64,000 nucleotides of DNA, taken from Leucaena leucocephala (lineage: Eukaryota; Streptophyta; Magnoliopsida; Fabales; Fabaceae). Both the position numbers and the translations under genes were made by a program. Positions 11,811 to 23,400 of this stretch are shown here, in pieces. Within the stretch, counting starts at the first letter, position 1. The number at the start of each line of letters is the position of its first letter. Below the pieces are notes generated by a model, which worked only from the letters and a program-made list of their open reading frames with translations, did no database searches and was not told the DNA's origin. The stretch is taken from positions 13,516,001 through 13,580,000 of the forward strand of contig CM073558.1 of assembly GCA_037074615.1 (NCBI GenBank), read 5' to 3'.

Positions 11811-12440
11811 TATTAATGTGGTACCTCCTAAGGTAGCTAACCCTAATGGAGAGGGAGATATAGATCAGATGAATGATATAGAGATGTTAGATCCTCAGGA
11901 AGAACAAGTTGAGGAGGGGTACTCCTATATGGTGGGAATTGTAGAACTTATACCTAGACAGGCTACTGAGATAAATGTCCCTAATCCAAGTCATGTACCT
12001 AAACCAGCTAATGTACCTGAACCCAGTTATACAATTGACATACCTGGACCAGTCATAGACCAGACCCTATAGATATCTCAGGTCCCATGGAACTGAGAAA
12101 CTGATGGTAAAGGTACGTCTTAATAATCATCAGGTTATAGAGCTAACTCCCAGAGAGGATATGGAGGAAGAATATTTTCAAGAAAGTTGTGGAGCTAGCA
12201 AGACAATTATATGATATAGGAAGAATGCTGGTAAGAAAAGTGGATCAAGACTATCGAACATATGACCCAGATACCCTTACCCTAGAAGCTTAGGTTAATA
12301 TCATGGATGATATCTTGCCTCTTACAGCAACATAGAGAGAAGGTCTAGATCAATACTTTAAAGAGTAACCCTTTGAGGATATTCATGACTGGATCTATAT
12401 GATAGGGAAGTTCATTAGGATCCATTATGAGAAGATATAA
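11811..12440 (+). pseudogene. Pre-gag ORF of element A
   Basis: Upstream of gag there is a decayed coding region in three successive frames. The first is open from ATG at 11818 to 12072 (84 aa, acidic, with a proline-asparagine repeat of the type PNPSHVPKPANVPEPSY). The second runs from ATG 12104 (begins MVKVRLNNHQVIELTPRED). The third runs from about 12180 to 12440, with in-frame TAG and TAA codons (ARQLYDIGRMLVRKV, then MDDILPLTAT and DIHDWIYMIGKF). Together they suggest an ancestral protein of about 200 aa. The last block resembles the minus-strand sequence of N1 at 4280-4525, in the same position before gag. I recognise no known domain. It could be an additional 5' ORF or a lost gag extension. 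About 200 bp of non-coding leader (12441-12640) separate it from gag. Confidence 0.5.
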
Positions 12441-12640
12441 TGTGATAGTTGTACCTAAAAATGCTATTATAATTTATGCACTTATGACTAGTGATGACAT
12501 TGTACATGTATGTATGTTATGGAAATATCTATGTAATGGTGTTGAAGTTGTTGTACGTTATGTTGTGAATGAAATATGAAATAGGAAATATGAATTTTGT
12601 TAATTATAGTATTCCTTTCCTATTATCATAGTAAAACAAA

Positions 12641-15600
12641 ATGGTAAGAACAAGAAGACCTAGTTCTTTGGGTGAAACCTAAAACACCGGAGACATTAAC
12701 CAGTTGATTCTAGAACAACTGGAATAGCAACAGAAGCTGATTGAGGAAGTAAGAGCTACTCAGGTGAGGAGCGAGCAAGAAAGGGATGTTGCCATAGCAA
12801 CAGCTATAGCAGAAGTAGTAGAGAACCTACGGTAATAAGAATTTGCGGGTATAGCTAATATAGAACCAGAGATGGTTTAGCAGACAGTAGAGCGACTAAG
12901 ACAGATAGTAGATATGGTGAGCATTCAATAGTGGATGAAAAAGTTCTATAATCATAGCTCTCTAATGTTTGAGGGCATGCTTGAGGTACATAAAGCGAAA
13001 GATTAGATCAGCAAATTAGAGAAGATCTTTAAGGTACTAGGTTGTTCGTCTGAAAGTAAAGCATATATGATAATCTACCAGCTAGAAAGGGATGCTGATA
13101 GGTGGTGGAAGAACACCGAGCTGGTGTTACAAGCCAGACACATTCTTATAACCTGGGAAGTGTTCCTTGATCATTTTTATGATAAGTATTTTCCCCAGTC
13201 AGTGCAGGACAAAAGGGAAGCAAAATTCCTTGTGCTAAAACAAAATTACTTATGACAGGTGGATGATGAACAGTGGATGACAGAGAGGATGATCAGGGGA
13301 TTAAATGTTACCCTAAAAGATAAGATGACTCCCCAACAGTACCATTAGTTCAATAAATCAGTAGAAGCCTACAAGATCATTGAGAATAGCCTGAACTACC
13401 GGATGCTAATGAGACCAGTGAGCAGAGAGACTGCTGCTCCTATGAGAACTACCCAGAACAGAAATACAGTCGATGGCAGTGGCTATAAGAAGAATGTCAC
13501 ATCCTTACTTTTAACCTCAATTATACTCCATTAGAAGTGATTGGAACCAATTACATGATCATTTGCTTTGAAAATATCCATTTCCAAAAGATTTGCTTTC
13601 GGGTACTGTTCACTGTTACTGTTCATTTGGTAATTCTAGAACATGTACTCTACTTTGAAAATTCATAATTAATTGTAAAAAAATGAAAATAATATGGTTC
13701 CAATTTCTAATGAAAGATCTTTCACATATCTTTGAGGAAAAAATATGAAACTGAGGTTTTCTTGTCCCAATGAAATCAGTTTAATCGTTGAAAATCACTG
13801 TTCATTTGGTAAAATCTGGAAGTTCCAGTTTCTTTGCTTTAACTTTAAAAATTTTTTTCTCTTTGGTTACTTGTCCAAATGAAATTTGTTACATATGGAA
13901 TTAAATCTCTAGACGTCCTCTTTCAGATCACCAAATTTCATAGAAAAATTCGTTCATTTGATATATGAAATCATTGCATGAACGTCACTGCCTCTCACCA
14001 CTCGTTTTATCTCAATTCCAGATCTTACCTCCAAATTTGGAAATTCATAACAATTCGGATACTTATCCAATTAAGGAGTTCTTGGTGTACATTTAAAGAT
14101 ATGTATCTTAGATAACCTCACACCAAATTTCAGACTAAAAATCGTTGGTTTACATATCAAAATCAGCATCACATCACCACGGCCTCAAAACAGGGTTACA
14201 GAAACATACACCATACACACTAACATATCATCCCATATTGTCATGTAATTCATATAACTTGTTATACAAACTTAATTATCAACAATTAATCGCTTCCCTT
14301 GAGAGGATCTAGCACCTAAAACATAGTTATGCATGTGGAAGGAATGAGATTTCATGGAAATCCCAATAGCAAGTTACACAAACTATAATATCATGCATGA
14401 ATAATTGTATGCTTAACATGTTATCATGTGATGGGAGCTACTTCATAATGGTACATAAGCAAACTCTAAAATGTATATTGTCATGAAATAACTTGCAAGG
14501 AGTTGCAATCATTCATACTTCATCATAACATGATGACATAAGCTCAAGCTCAACCAAACACCATAATCAACAAGCAAGCAAAACAATTAAACAAACATGA
14601 GTTATAGTTAGGTATCCTTGCTACCTCTTAGCTATCTTGGTCAAGACCTTCTTGAAGTACTTTCCTTCCTTCACAAATGTCAAAACCTAGCCATTACAAC
14701 ATAATATCAAGTTACAACTCAACTTGAAACCAAATCCAAGACTAGGTTTTCACTAGCTCCCTTTCTTTCTCTAATTTATGTTTCCTACTTCCACCTTTCC
14801 AAAATAAATTCTCATGGTTCATTTCCACATAATTTTTCATGTAGAATCTGAATATGAAATCAGAATTTCCAAAATCAAAACATACCAATTGCTACAGTGC
14901 CAAACCGAAATGCATGCTCTTGTTTTCCAAAAATTCTCATTTTGATTCCAATGCTTCCAATACTTGTTCTCCTACTTTATCCCCACACAACTTTCCATTT
15001 TAAACTCATTGGAAGAATCAAAATCATGAAATTCCATCATATGAACAGTACCACGTACAGTACCAGCAAGAACACAAAACCCTAAATCCAAACATACTTG
15101 AATTCACAAGCTTATACCACTTGATTCTAGCTTGTTTAAGCTTGTCTAAACTATCCATAACATAAAACTCATGTTATAAACACATATGAGCAGCACTTCC
15201 AGCAGCAACCATAATGGAAATATAGCATGAAAACCCCTTAAAACCATGAGCTAACTTGCTAGAACAAAGCTCAAGATCAAGGGGGATGATTACCTTGCTT
15301 GTTACTTCACTTTGGTTGCTTCTTTCTTGGTTGAATGGAAATTTTGCAAGATTTTCCCTATGGTTCACCATGCATGCCGAAGTGTTCTGAATAGGGGGTA
15401 TTTATAGAGAAATTTGGGTTGAAATGGATGGCCAAGATTGATTTGGTTACTATTTGATCTAAAGGCTCACATTTAATCTTGGATTTTACTTTTTCTAAAA
15501 AGAATAATTATTACATCATGTGGGACAGCTCATGGGACACCTAAGAGGGTTAGGTGGCGTGCTGCCCATGCAAAGAACCTTCTGGAGAAATTCCAGTCCA

Positions 15601-16936
15601 ATCCGGTACCGATCAGTGCAGTTTCACAACAACCGGACTGTGTTATGTTCCTAATTTTTTTATAATATACCAGGATATGTATTCTATCCTAGAAATTAAT
15701 GTCTAGGCTTATCATATCATTGAAAATATTATACTGAGTATTTATCTGCCATCCATCCCTTGGGAAATGACCAAAATACCCTTGGTGTCCTTTCCTGCAC
15801 TGTACTAACCCTAAAGGCAAAATCGTCATTTCACCCCTCTTTATACTGGCTCATGGTGTATATGGGCTCTAAATAATCCTCTTTATACTATATGACAAGT
15901 TTTTAGCCTGTCTAAAGTGACCAAAATGACCTCTATCCACTACTGGTACAGTATGGGCATCCAGGGGCATTTTTGTAATTTTACACTTTTCCTGGACTGC
16001 TCTAGTCTCTGGCTCACATAACTGTCCAGTCACCTTAATGGGCTTATGATGGCGCCATTTGGGCCTTATTATGGGCTTATTGCATGTATTGCCTTTATGG
16101 CCCAATTCATGTTACAACTCTCTCGATCCTATTTATCGGGTATTTTATTTCACTGAAAAATCCCGTATGGTTTCTACAGGATTCCTTTTCTGACTCTCTC
16201 AATTTTATAAATTCATATATTAAATATATGAATTTTCTATAAGGTCTCATCTGATTATGAGATCTGAAAAATACTGTAATAATTCCTTCTGACTTCAGAA
16301 ATTTATATCAATTAATTGGGACCTCAAATCAAAATTCTGTGTTGCGTTAAACTGACCGGAATATTTTTTTCTATCTACTGGTAAAATTTGGGTCTGATCT
16401 GATTCTGGGCATTTTTGGCCTGTTTTGGCTCAACTTTTCCATATTTACATTTAGGTCCCTTAACTTTTGAATAATTGTACTTTAGTCCCTGAACTTTTCA
16501 TTAATTGTATTTAGGTCCCTCCTTTTTCTTCTACTTTCACTTTTCACCTTCGAACTTTTAAATTTTCATTTTGGTCCCTATTCTTTCCTTAGTTATTAAT
16601 CCTTCCCTTTCCTTTCACAATCTGATACAGTTTATTATAAGAATCTTATATCCATTGCAGATAAATTGTACAGGTACATCAGGTCAAAAAATTGGGGATA
16701 TGACAAAGAAAAGGAAAAGACAGTGGTAGCAGAACATAAAGTCTAACAGGGGAAATTATAGGGGAAACATAAATAATAGAGACCTGAGGTTCAGAGTGTT
16801 CAACAATTGCGGGAAAAGTCATAGAGATATACCGTGCTTGATGGGGCAGAATGTCTATTATACTTATGGGAAGCCTAGATATTTTTCCAGAAATTGTCCC
16901 CAGGCAGCTAATGATCAAAGGCCACGTACTCAAGGG
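12641..16936 (+). pseudogene. gag of element A, split by a solo LTR
   Basis: The gag starts at ATG 12641 (MVRTRRPSSLGE), the usual basic start of this chromovirus type. The capsid region includes MIIYQLERDADRWW and TWEVFLDHFYDKYFPQS (13067-13255). The gene is interrupted at 13495-16705 by a family I LTR and resumes at 16711 with a basic KKRKRQWW. The zinc-knuckle region follows, and its pattern is damaged: a motif that should read C-x2-C appears as YYTYGKPRYFSRNC. Several stops are at former Gln codons. The product would be the structural capsid and RNA-binding protein that packages element RNA. Target copies AAGAA on both sides of the LTR show that the two halves were once continuous. Confidence 0.85.
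13495..16705 (-). mobile_element. Solo LTR, family I, inside gag of A
   Basis: A 3,211-bp LTR in minus orientation, reading TGTCACATCC at its left and GGATATGACA at its right. It is bounded by a perfect target duplication AAGAA (13490-13494 and 16706-16710). It has no internal coding region and no second LTR, so it is a solo LTR left by LTR-LTR recombination. TATA on the minus strand is at 15399-15408 and the leader hairpin at 14345-14365. The small frames inside it (14897-15085, 15174-15371, 15869-16105) are not genes. Confidence 0.92.
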
Positions 16937-19900
16937 TGAGTATTCGTATTAAAAAGGGAAGATGCACAGAGATCACCTGAGATGATCCAAGGTATCATCT
17001 ATCTTAATAATCATTCTGGGATTGGTATGTTTGATTTGGGTACAAGTTATTCCTTTGTTTCTTATTATTATGCTAAGCGGTTAGGCTTTACAATTAGCAA
17101 ATTGTATTATGCTATATGTGTGATAACTCCCACAAATGCTAAGGTAGTTACATCAAATGTCTGCCTAGATAGTGTCATTCAATATAAGTGTTGCTGAACT
17201 ACTCTAGTTCTAATATGTATGCCCTTTTATGAGATTGATGTTATAATTGGATTGAATTGGTCGTCTGCTAACAATTTAATAATGTATTGTAAGAACAAAA
17301 CTCTAGTTCTTTGCTCACAAGCTACAAATATGAATCCAGAAGTAAAACAGAATTTCTTGATGGAGGCTCATGTAGATAGATGTCTACAAAAAGGATGTCA
17401 GGGATATATGGTATTCTTTTCTATTTAAGCAAATGTAGAAGAGGGAATTGAAGTAATTCCTGTAGTTAAGGAATTTCCCAAAGTATTTCCAAAGGAGATT
17501 CAAGGATTGTCTTGGGAATGAGAAGTAGAATTTGTGATTGATATTATACCTAGAGTTGGACCAGTATTTAAAGCCCCATATCGTATGGCTCCTAACGAGA
17601 TGATTGAGCTAAAGAAGCAAATTGAGGTGCTTATGGAGAAGAGTTTCATTTGACCAAGTGTTTCTCCGTGGGGTGCTTCAGTGTTATTCATCAAGAAGAA
17701 GGATAGTAGTCTCAGATTGTGCATTGACCATCGGGAGTTGAATAAGATTACAGTTAAGAATAAGCACCCTCTTCCCTGAATTGATGATTTGCTATACCAG
17801 TTAGTTAGAGTAAGCTTATTATATAAGATTAATCTGAGATCAGGTTATCACCAACTCAGAATCAAAGCAGATGATATTTTAAAGAATGCGTTTAGGACTC
17901 AATATGGTCATTTAGAATTTTTGGTAATGCCCTTTGGTTTTATGAATGCGTTTACAATTTTCATAGATTATATGAACAAAATCTTCAGGCCTTACTTAGA
18001 TCAGTTTGTGGTGGTCTTTATTGATGATATCTTAGTGTACTCCAAATCTACAGAAGAGCATGAAGAGCATTTGAGAATTGTTCTTAGTACTCTTAAAGAG
18101 AAATGACTTTATGCTAAGCTTAGTAAATGTGAGTTTTGGCTGCAAGAAGTCAAATTTCTTGGTCATGTCATATCCCATAAAGGGGTAGCTGTAGATCCTA
18201 ACAAAGTTGAAGCCGTACTAAGCTGGGAATAACCAAGGATAGAGATAGAGATTAGAAGTTTTTTGGACCTAGTGGGGTATTACCGAATATTTATTAAAGA
18301 ATTTTCTGAATTGCTTTACCATTAACCAAGCTGACTAGAAAGAATCAGCAGTTCTAGTGGGATCAGAAGTGTGAGGATAGTTTTCATGAACTAAAGCAGA
18401 GATTAACCATGACTCCTGTATTGATTATTCCATACCCAACTTAGACTTATGTCATCTATACTGATGCTATAAGCAGGGGTTGGGATGTGTGCTGATGCAG
18501 CAAGGATGAGTGGTAGCCTATGCTTCTCAGCAATTAAAGCCACATGAAGAGAACTATCCCACTCGTGATTTGGAGCTTGCAGCGGTAGTTTATGCTCTAT
18601 AGATATAGAGACATTATTTGTATAGAGCTACTATAGAGCTGTACTGCGACCATAAAAGCCTGAAGTACTTGAAAGATCATAAAGAATTGAACATGAGGCA
18701 GCAGAGATGGATGGAATTTCTAAAAGATTATGATTTCCAGATCAAATACCATCCAGGAAAGGTAAATGTGGTAGTCGATGCCTTGAGTATAAAGGTGGTA
18801 CAGGTGGCAAATCTCATGATCAAAAAGTTAGAATTAATAGAATATGTTTGAGATTGGAGTCCTTTATATCAAATGTGAATAGCAGGAAGTTCTTATGGAG
18901 GATTGTAGATTAAAGCCTTCATTGAAGATGAAATAAAAGAAGATCAGGAGTAAGATAGGCTTGTAGCAATTTTCAAGAATAAGCTGGAAATAGGGGAAAT
19001 TAAGAATTTTAATGTGTCCCAAGATGGATTGCTATGATTTTAAGGACGGCCATATATTCCCAATGCAATGGGATTAAGAGAAAATATCCTAGATGAGGCA
19101 CATAAAAGCAAATATACAATGCATCCAGGTATGACCAAGATGTACAATGATGTTAAGAGTTTATTTTGGTGGCCTGGATTGAATAAGGATGTTGTGGCTT
19201 ATGTGTCCAAGTGCCTAACATGTCAAAAGGTGAAAGTTGAGCACCAAAGGCCAATAGGGAAATTGCAACCCCTAGAGATACCTAAATAGAAATGGGACAA
19301 TATTTCTATAGATTTTTTTGAAGGACTACCCATGACTCCTACTAAGCACGATGCTATATTGGTAGTAATTGATCGATTAACGAAGTTGACTCATTTACTG
19401 GCAATCAATAAGAAAGATTCTCTGGAGAAGCTGGTAAAACTGTATGTAAAGGAGATTGTTAGACTAGATGGTGTCCCAAGTATATCATATTTGACAGAGA
19501 TCCTCGGTTTATGTCAAATTTTTGGCAAGCTTTACATAAAGAAATGGACACTACTATCAGATTTAGTATAGCTTACCATCCATAGATAGATGGTCAATAT
19601 GAGATAATGATCCAGACATTAGAGGATATATTGAGATCATGTGTCTTGGATTTCAAAGGGAGTTAGGATGTTCATCTTTCGTTGATAGAGTTTGCATATA
19701 AGAACAGTTATTAGGCTAGCATTCAGATGTCTCCGTTTAAAGCACTTTATCAATGAAAGTGTAGATCTCCCTTGTACTGGGTCGAATTGAGCGAAAGAAG
19801 GATGTTTGGTCCTGATATAATATACCAGATAATAGCGCATATCGATAAGATTAGAAAGAGATTGCTGACAGCTCAAAGTAGATAGAAGAGTTATGTTGAT

Positions 19901-20348
19901 ATTAAAAGGAAGCCATTGGAGTTTGAAGAAGGAGAGCATCTATTCCTTAAGTTAACTCTGATGACAGGAGCCGAACGATCGATTAAAGTGAAGAAGCTAC
20001 ATCCTAAATACATTATGTCATTTTAGATCCTCTCAATAGTAGGATCAGTGGCTTATAAGTTAGCTCTTCCTCCACATCTCCTCAAGATCCATGATGTGTT
20101 ATATATTTCCCAATTAAAGAAGTATGTTCCAGATCCATCACATGTGATTGAGCAGGAAGATATTGCACTATGAGATGACCTAACTTGTGAGGTCAGACCA
20201 ATACATATTATAGATCAAAAGGTTAAGCAATTACGAAATAAGCAGATCTCTTTAGTTAAGGTGGTATAGAAGGGATTAACAGAGAATGAAGCTACCTGGG
20301 AAGCAGAGGAAAGAATAAAAGAAGCATATCCTGGACTATTTTCTTAGT
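16937..20348 (+). pseudogene. pol of element A (PR, RT, RNase H, integrase, chromodomain-like tail)
   Basis: The protease region (from about 17020) shows MFDLGTSYSF, where the catalytic D-S/T-G has become D-L-G. The RT at 17789-18106 has SGYHQLRIKADD and VVVFIDDILVYSK (FIDD at 18017-18028). The first catalytic Asp, in the block normally read as KIDLRSGY, is Asn here (codon at 17831). RNase H ends with YHPGKVNVVVDALS (about 18750-18790). The integrase zinc-binding domain is at 19068-19289 (H-H-C-C from EAHKS, MHPG, CLTCQ). The core starts LVVIDRLTK at about 19350, but the second Asp block is frame-disrupted. The C-terminus has LKKYVPDPSHVIE and a chromodomain-like ending ATWEAEERIKEAYPGLF before TAG at 20346. 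Many stops and frameshifts make it non-functional. It would have encoded the enzymes for reverse transcription and integration. Confidence 0.9.
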
Positions 20349-20381
20349 ATATGTAATGTAAATTTTGAAGATGAAATCTAT

Positions 20382-20398
20382 TTTAAGGGGGAGAGAAA
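20382..20398 (+). other. Polypurine tract of element A
   Basis: The sequence TTTAAGGGGGAGAGAAA lies immediately before the LTR start TGTCATATCC at 20399. The preceding bases, GATGAAATCTATTTT, are the usual tail of chromovirus elements. It would prime plus-strand DNA synthesis. Confidence 0.85.
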
Positions 20399-22917
20399 TG
20401 TCATATCCCCAATTTTCTTCCTTGATGTAACTATATAGTTTATATGAAATGGATATGAGATTCTTGGAATAAACTGTATCAGATTGAGAAAGGAAAGAAA
20501 GGTATTATGAACTAGAGAAATTTTAGGGATGTAAATGCAAATTGGAAAAGGTTAAAGGTCAAAAGTTAAAGTAGAAACAAAAGTTAGGCCAAAAGTGGTA
20601 ATTTCCAAAAGTTAAGGGACTTAAATGTAATTAAGTAAAAAGTTCAAGGGTAAAATTGTAATTATGAAAAGTTTAGCCAGAAGTGGTTTAGAACTATCTG
20701 GAAGTATTCCAGTCCCATATTTCATTAGTAAATAGAGAAGTTATGCTGGTTAATCTAGCATAATTCAAAAATTTTGTTAGGGCTCTAGTCAGTGGATATT
20801 TATCTGATAGTCTTAAAGTTCTATGAAATTTTATTACATTTCATGGACTTTAGATATAGGTGGGAAAGTTACAGGAAAGTGTACCCTATAAGGTCAAATG
20901 TTATGGATCTGATAGAACCCCGGAAGGAGTTCTGTATAAAAAGTTATCCCTATATTAGTGAATTTTGACAGGAATTTGAGAACACCCGTTATCCGATTAT
21001 GGAACTTAGCAGTAAATAAGCCTGGATAGAATAAAATTAGATGGCCTCATATTTGGGCCTATGATGACGCCAAGGAGGGCCCAAAACCTAGTGTACCAGT
21101 TTATCAGTAGAAGGAGCTAATGTCCAGGAAAAGTGTGAAATTATGAAAATGCCCCTGGATGCCCATATTGTATTAGTGATGGATGAAGGGAATTTTGGTC
21201 ATATGGAATAGGCTAAAAATGTGGGTTATAGCATAAATATGATTAGTTAGAGTTAGTATACACCCTGAGGCAGTACAAATAGGGGTAAAATGACAATTAT
21301 GCCATTAGGTTTAATATAGTGTAGAAAGGACACCAAGGGTTTTTTAGTCATTTTCCAGTGGATGGATGGCAGATAAATACTCAGTATAATAATTTAAATG
21401 GTATGAGAATCCTAGACATTGATTTTTAGGATATAATACATATCTTGGAATATTATAAAAATTAGGAACAGAAAACAGTCCAGTTTTTTGTGAAATTGCT
21501 CCGATCAGTACCTGATTAGACTAGAATTTTCCCAAAAGCTTCCTTACATGAGAATGTCGCCACATACCCTGATGAGGTGTCCCTTGAGTTGTCCCTTGTG
21601 ATGTCATAATTCTCTTTTTTGAAAAAACTTAAATCCAAGATTAAATGTGAGCCCCTAGATCAAATAGTGCACAAATCAATATTGGCCATCGATTTTATAA
21701 CATCCTCCTTTTTATACGTCTTAGGGACCAAACAGTAGTATCTGGAACCACTTCCAAAGCTGTTGAAGTCAAATTACTCAATCTGGAATTTTACTCTTAG
21801 CGAGTACTGTTCACTGCGCGAATTCCAGAGGAGTGACCTGACTTCAAAAAATCATAACTAATTCTATAAAAATTGGAATGGAGTGGTTCAAATTTTTAAA
21901 TGAAGCTAACATAATAATATTTCAGGTAAAAATGACTCATTGACCACGACTTGACCATGTCAACATTGGTCAATGTTCCGAAATCACTGTTCATCCAGCG
22001 TCCTGTCCCTGATTCCAGCATTCTGGTCCCAACTTTGATAAATCATATCTTTATGTGTAGACATCCAAATGAGACTTTCTATATATCAAATCGAAGCTTG
22101 ACATGTATATTATTTACTGTAAAAATATCATACATGTATTCAATCATTTACTAGTTATAATTACAGCTCAAATGTCACTGCCTCCCCACGAGTTACTGTT
22201 CATAGTGACAATTTCCAGCAATTATACATACATGAATCACATATCAATCATGCTAAGCAATTAACATATCTTCATGCCTATTTATCTCCTCCATATTAAG
22301 AAGACCTGTTGTAATTGGATTGATATGGAAGGGATGAGATTTATGGGGAAATCTCAGTAGCAAACAGTACTAAACAATGCATGCATTAATGTGAATACTT
22401 GTGCTTGCTTGTGAAAGTGTTAACATTGTCTAATGTGCATGCTTCCATGTTACATATGAAATACAATTGGCCAAAGTAATCATAGAAATAGAGTTTCATA
22501 CATAAGTACATATGCAACACAATTCAACAAAGCCATAGCACATCAAGCATAACATTCAATGCATACAAGTTTAGGATTAGTTCACTACCTGACATATAAC
22601 CTTCCTCTAGCTTTTAGCCTTTGCTCTAAGATTCCTTCTTTTCATAGGTCAAAGCCTATACATAACATAATAATATCTTCATTATTATTCTATTAGCATA
22701 ACTCTACTTAACTCATGCTTAACTAGGGGTGATATCCTTATTCCAACATTCCCCTGGCTTTCTCTCTACCTTTAGCTACTTTTATTAATAGAGATATTTC
22801 TCTATAGTAACCACTAAGAGCAATCCTCTACTTTATTAGAGCAGAGACTAGATAACTTTCTTACCTCATTCCGAAGTTTTGCCTAGTCCCTCAGCTCCTC
22901 AGACTGCTCCTGGCTCC

Positions 22918-23000
22918 ACTAGAACTCCTTCCTTCCTTTCCTTTTTTTTCTTTCCTTCTCTCTTTCTCTCTTTTCCTCTTCTTTCTCTTCCTTTTCTTGC
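22918..23000 (-). repeat. GA-rich tract of family III LTR
   Basis: An almost pure pyrimidine stretch on the plus strand (purine on the LTR-sense strand) lies just downstream of the TATA box. Equivalent tracts are at 44988-45056 (plus) and 47346-47412 (minus). It is a microsatellite-like element characteristic of this LTR family. Confidence 0.7.
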
Positions 23001-23311
23001 TAGATCCGTGGTGTGTCTTGGAATGGGAGGGGAGTGGCCTATTTATAGGTGAGTGGAGGTGGAATGAATGGTCTAGATTGATTCATGATGAATGGCCCAG
23101 ATTGCTTGCTTCCTCAAGAAGCTTTGCCTGCATCATCACGATGACATCACCCTCTCTGATGACTCACCACTCATGACATCATCTAGGACACCTCAAGGGA
23201 CACCTCAAGGGTATATGTGACGAAATGTGGGGCTCTTGGGACACCTCACCAGCTGACTCAGCCTTTCCAGAGAGTTCTAGAGTCTTTTCCCTGAATGGAC
23301 GGCCGAGATTG

Positions 23312-23400
23312 TGCCACGTGTCCTCTTACTTTTTCTCCTTTTTCTCTAATCATGCCATGTGTCCTTTGCTTTTCCTCTTTTACTGTAATCATGCCATGTG
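23312..23400 (-). promoter_or_regulatory. Tandem G-box/E-box units in family III LTR promoter
   Basis: Three units of about 40 bp each begin GCCAYGTG: CACGTG at 23315-23320, CATGTG at 23356-23361 and CATGTG at 23395-23400. They lie about 270-360 bp upstream of the minus-strand TATA. CACGTG is the canonical plant G-box/ABRE core bound by bZIP and bHLH factors. Regulation of the LTR by them is inferred only. Confidence 0.5.
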
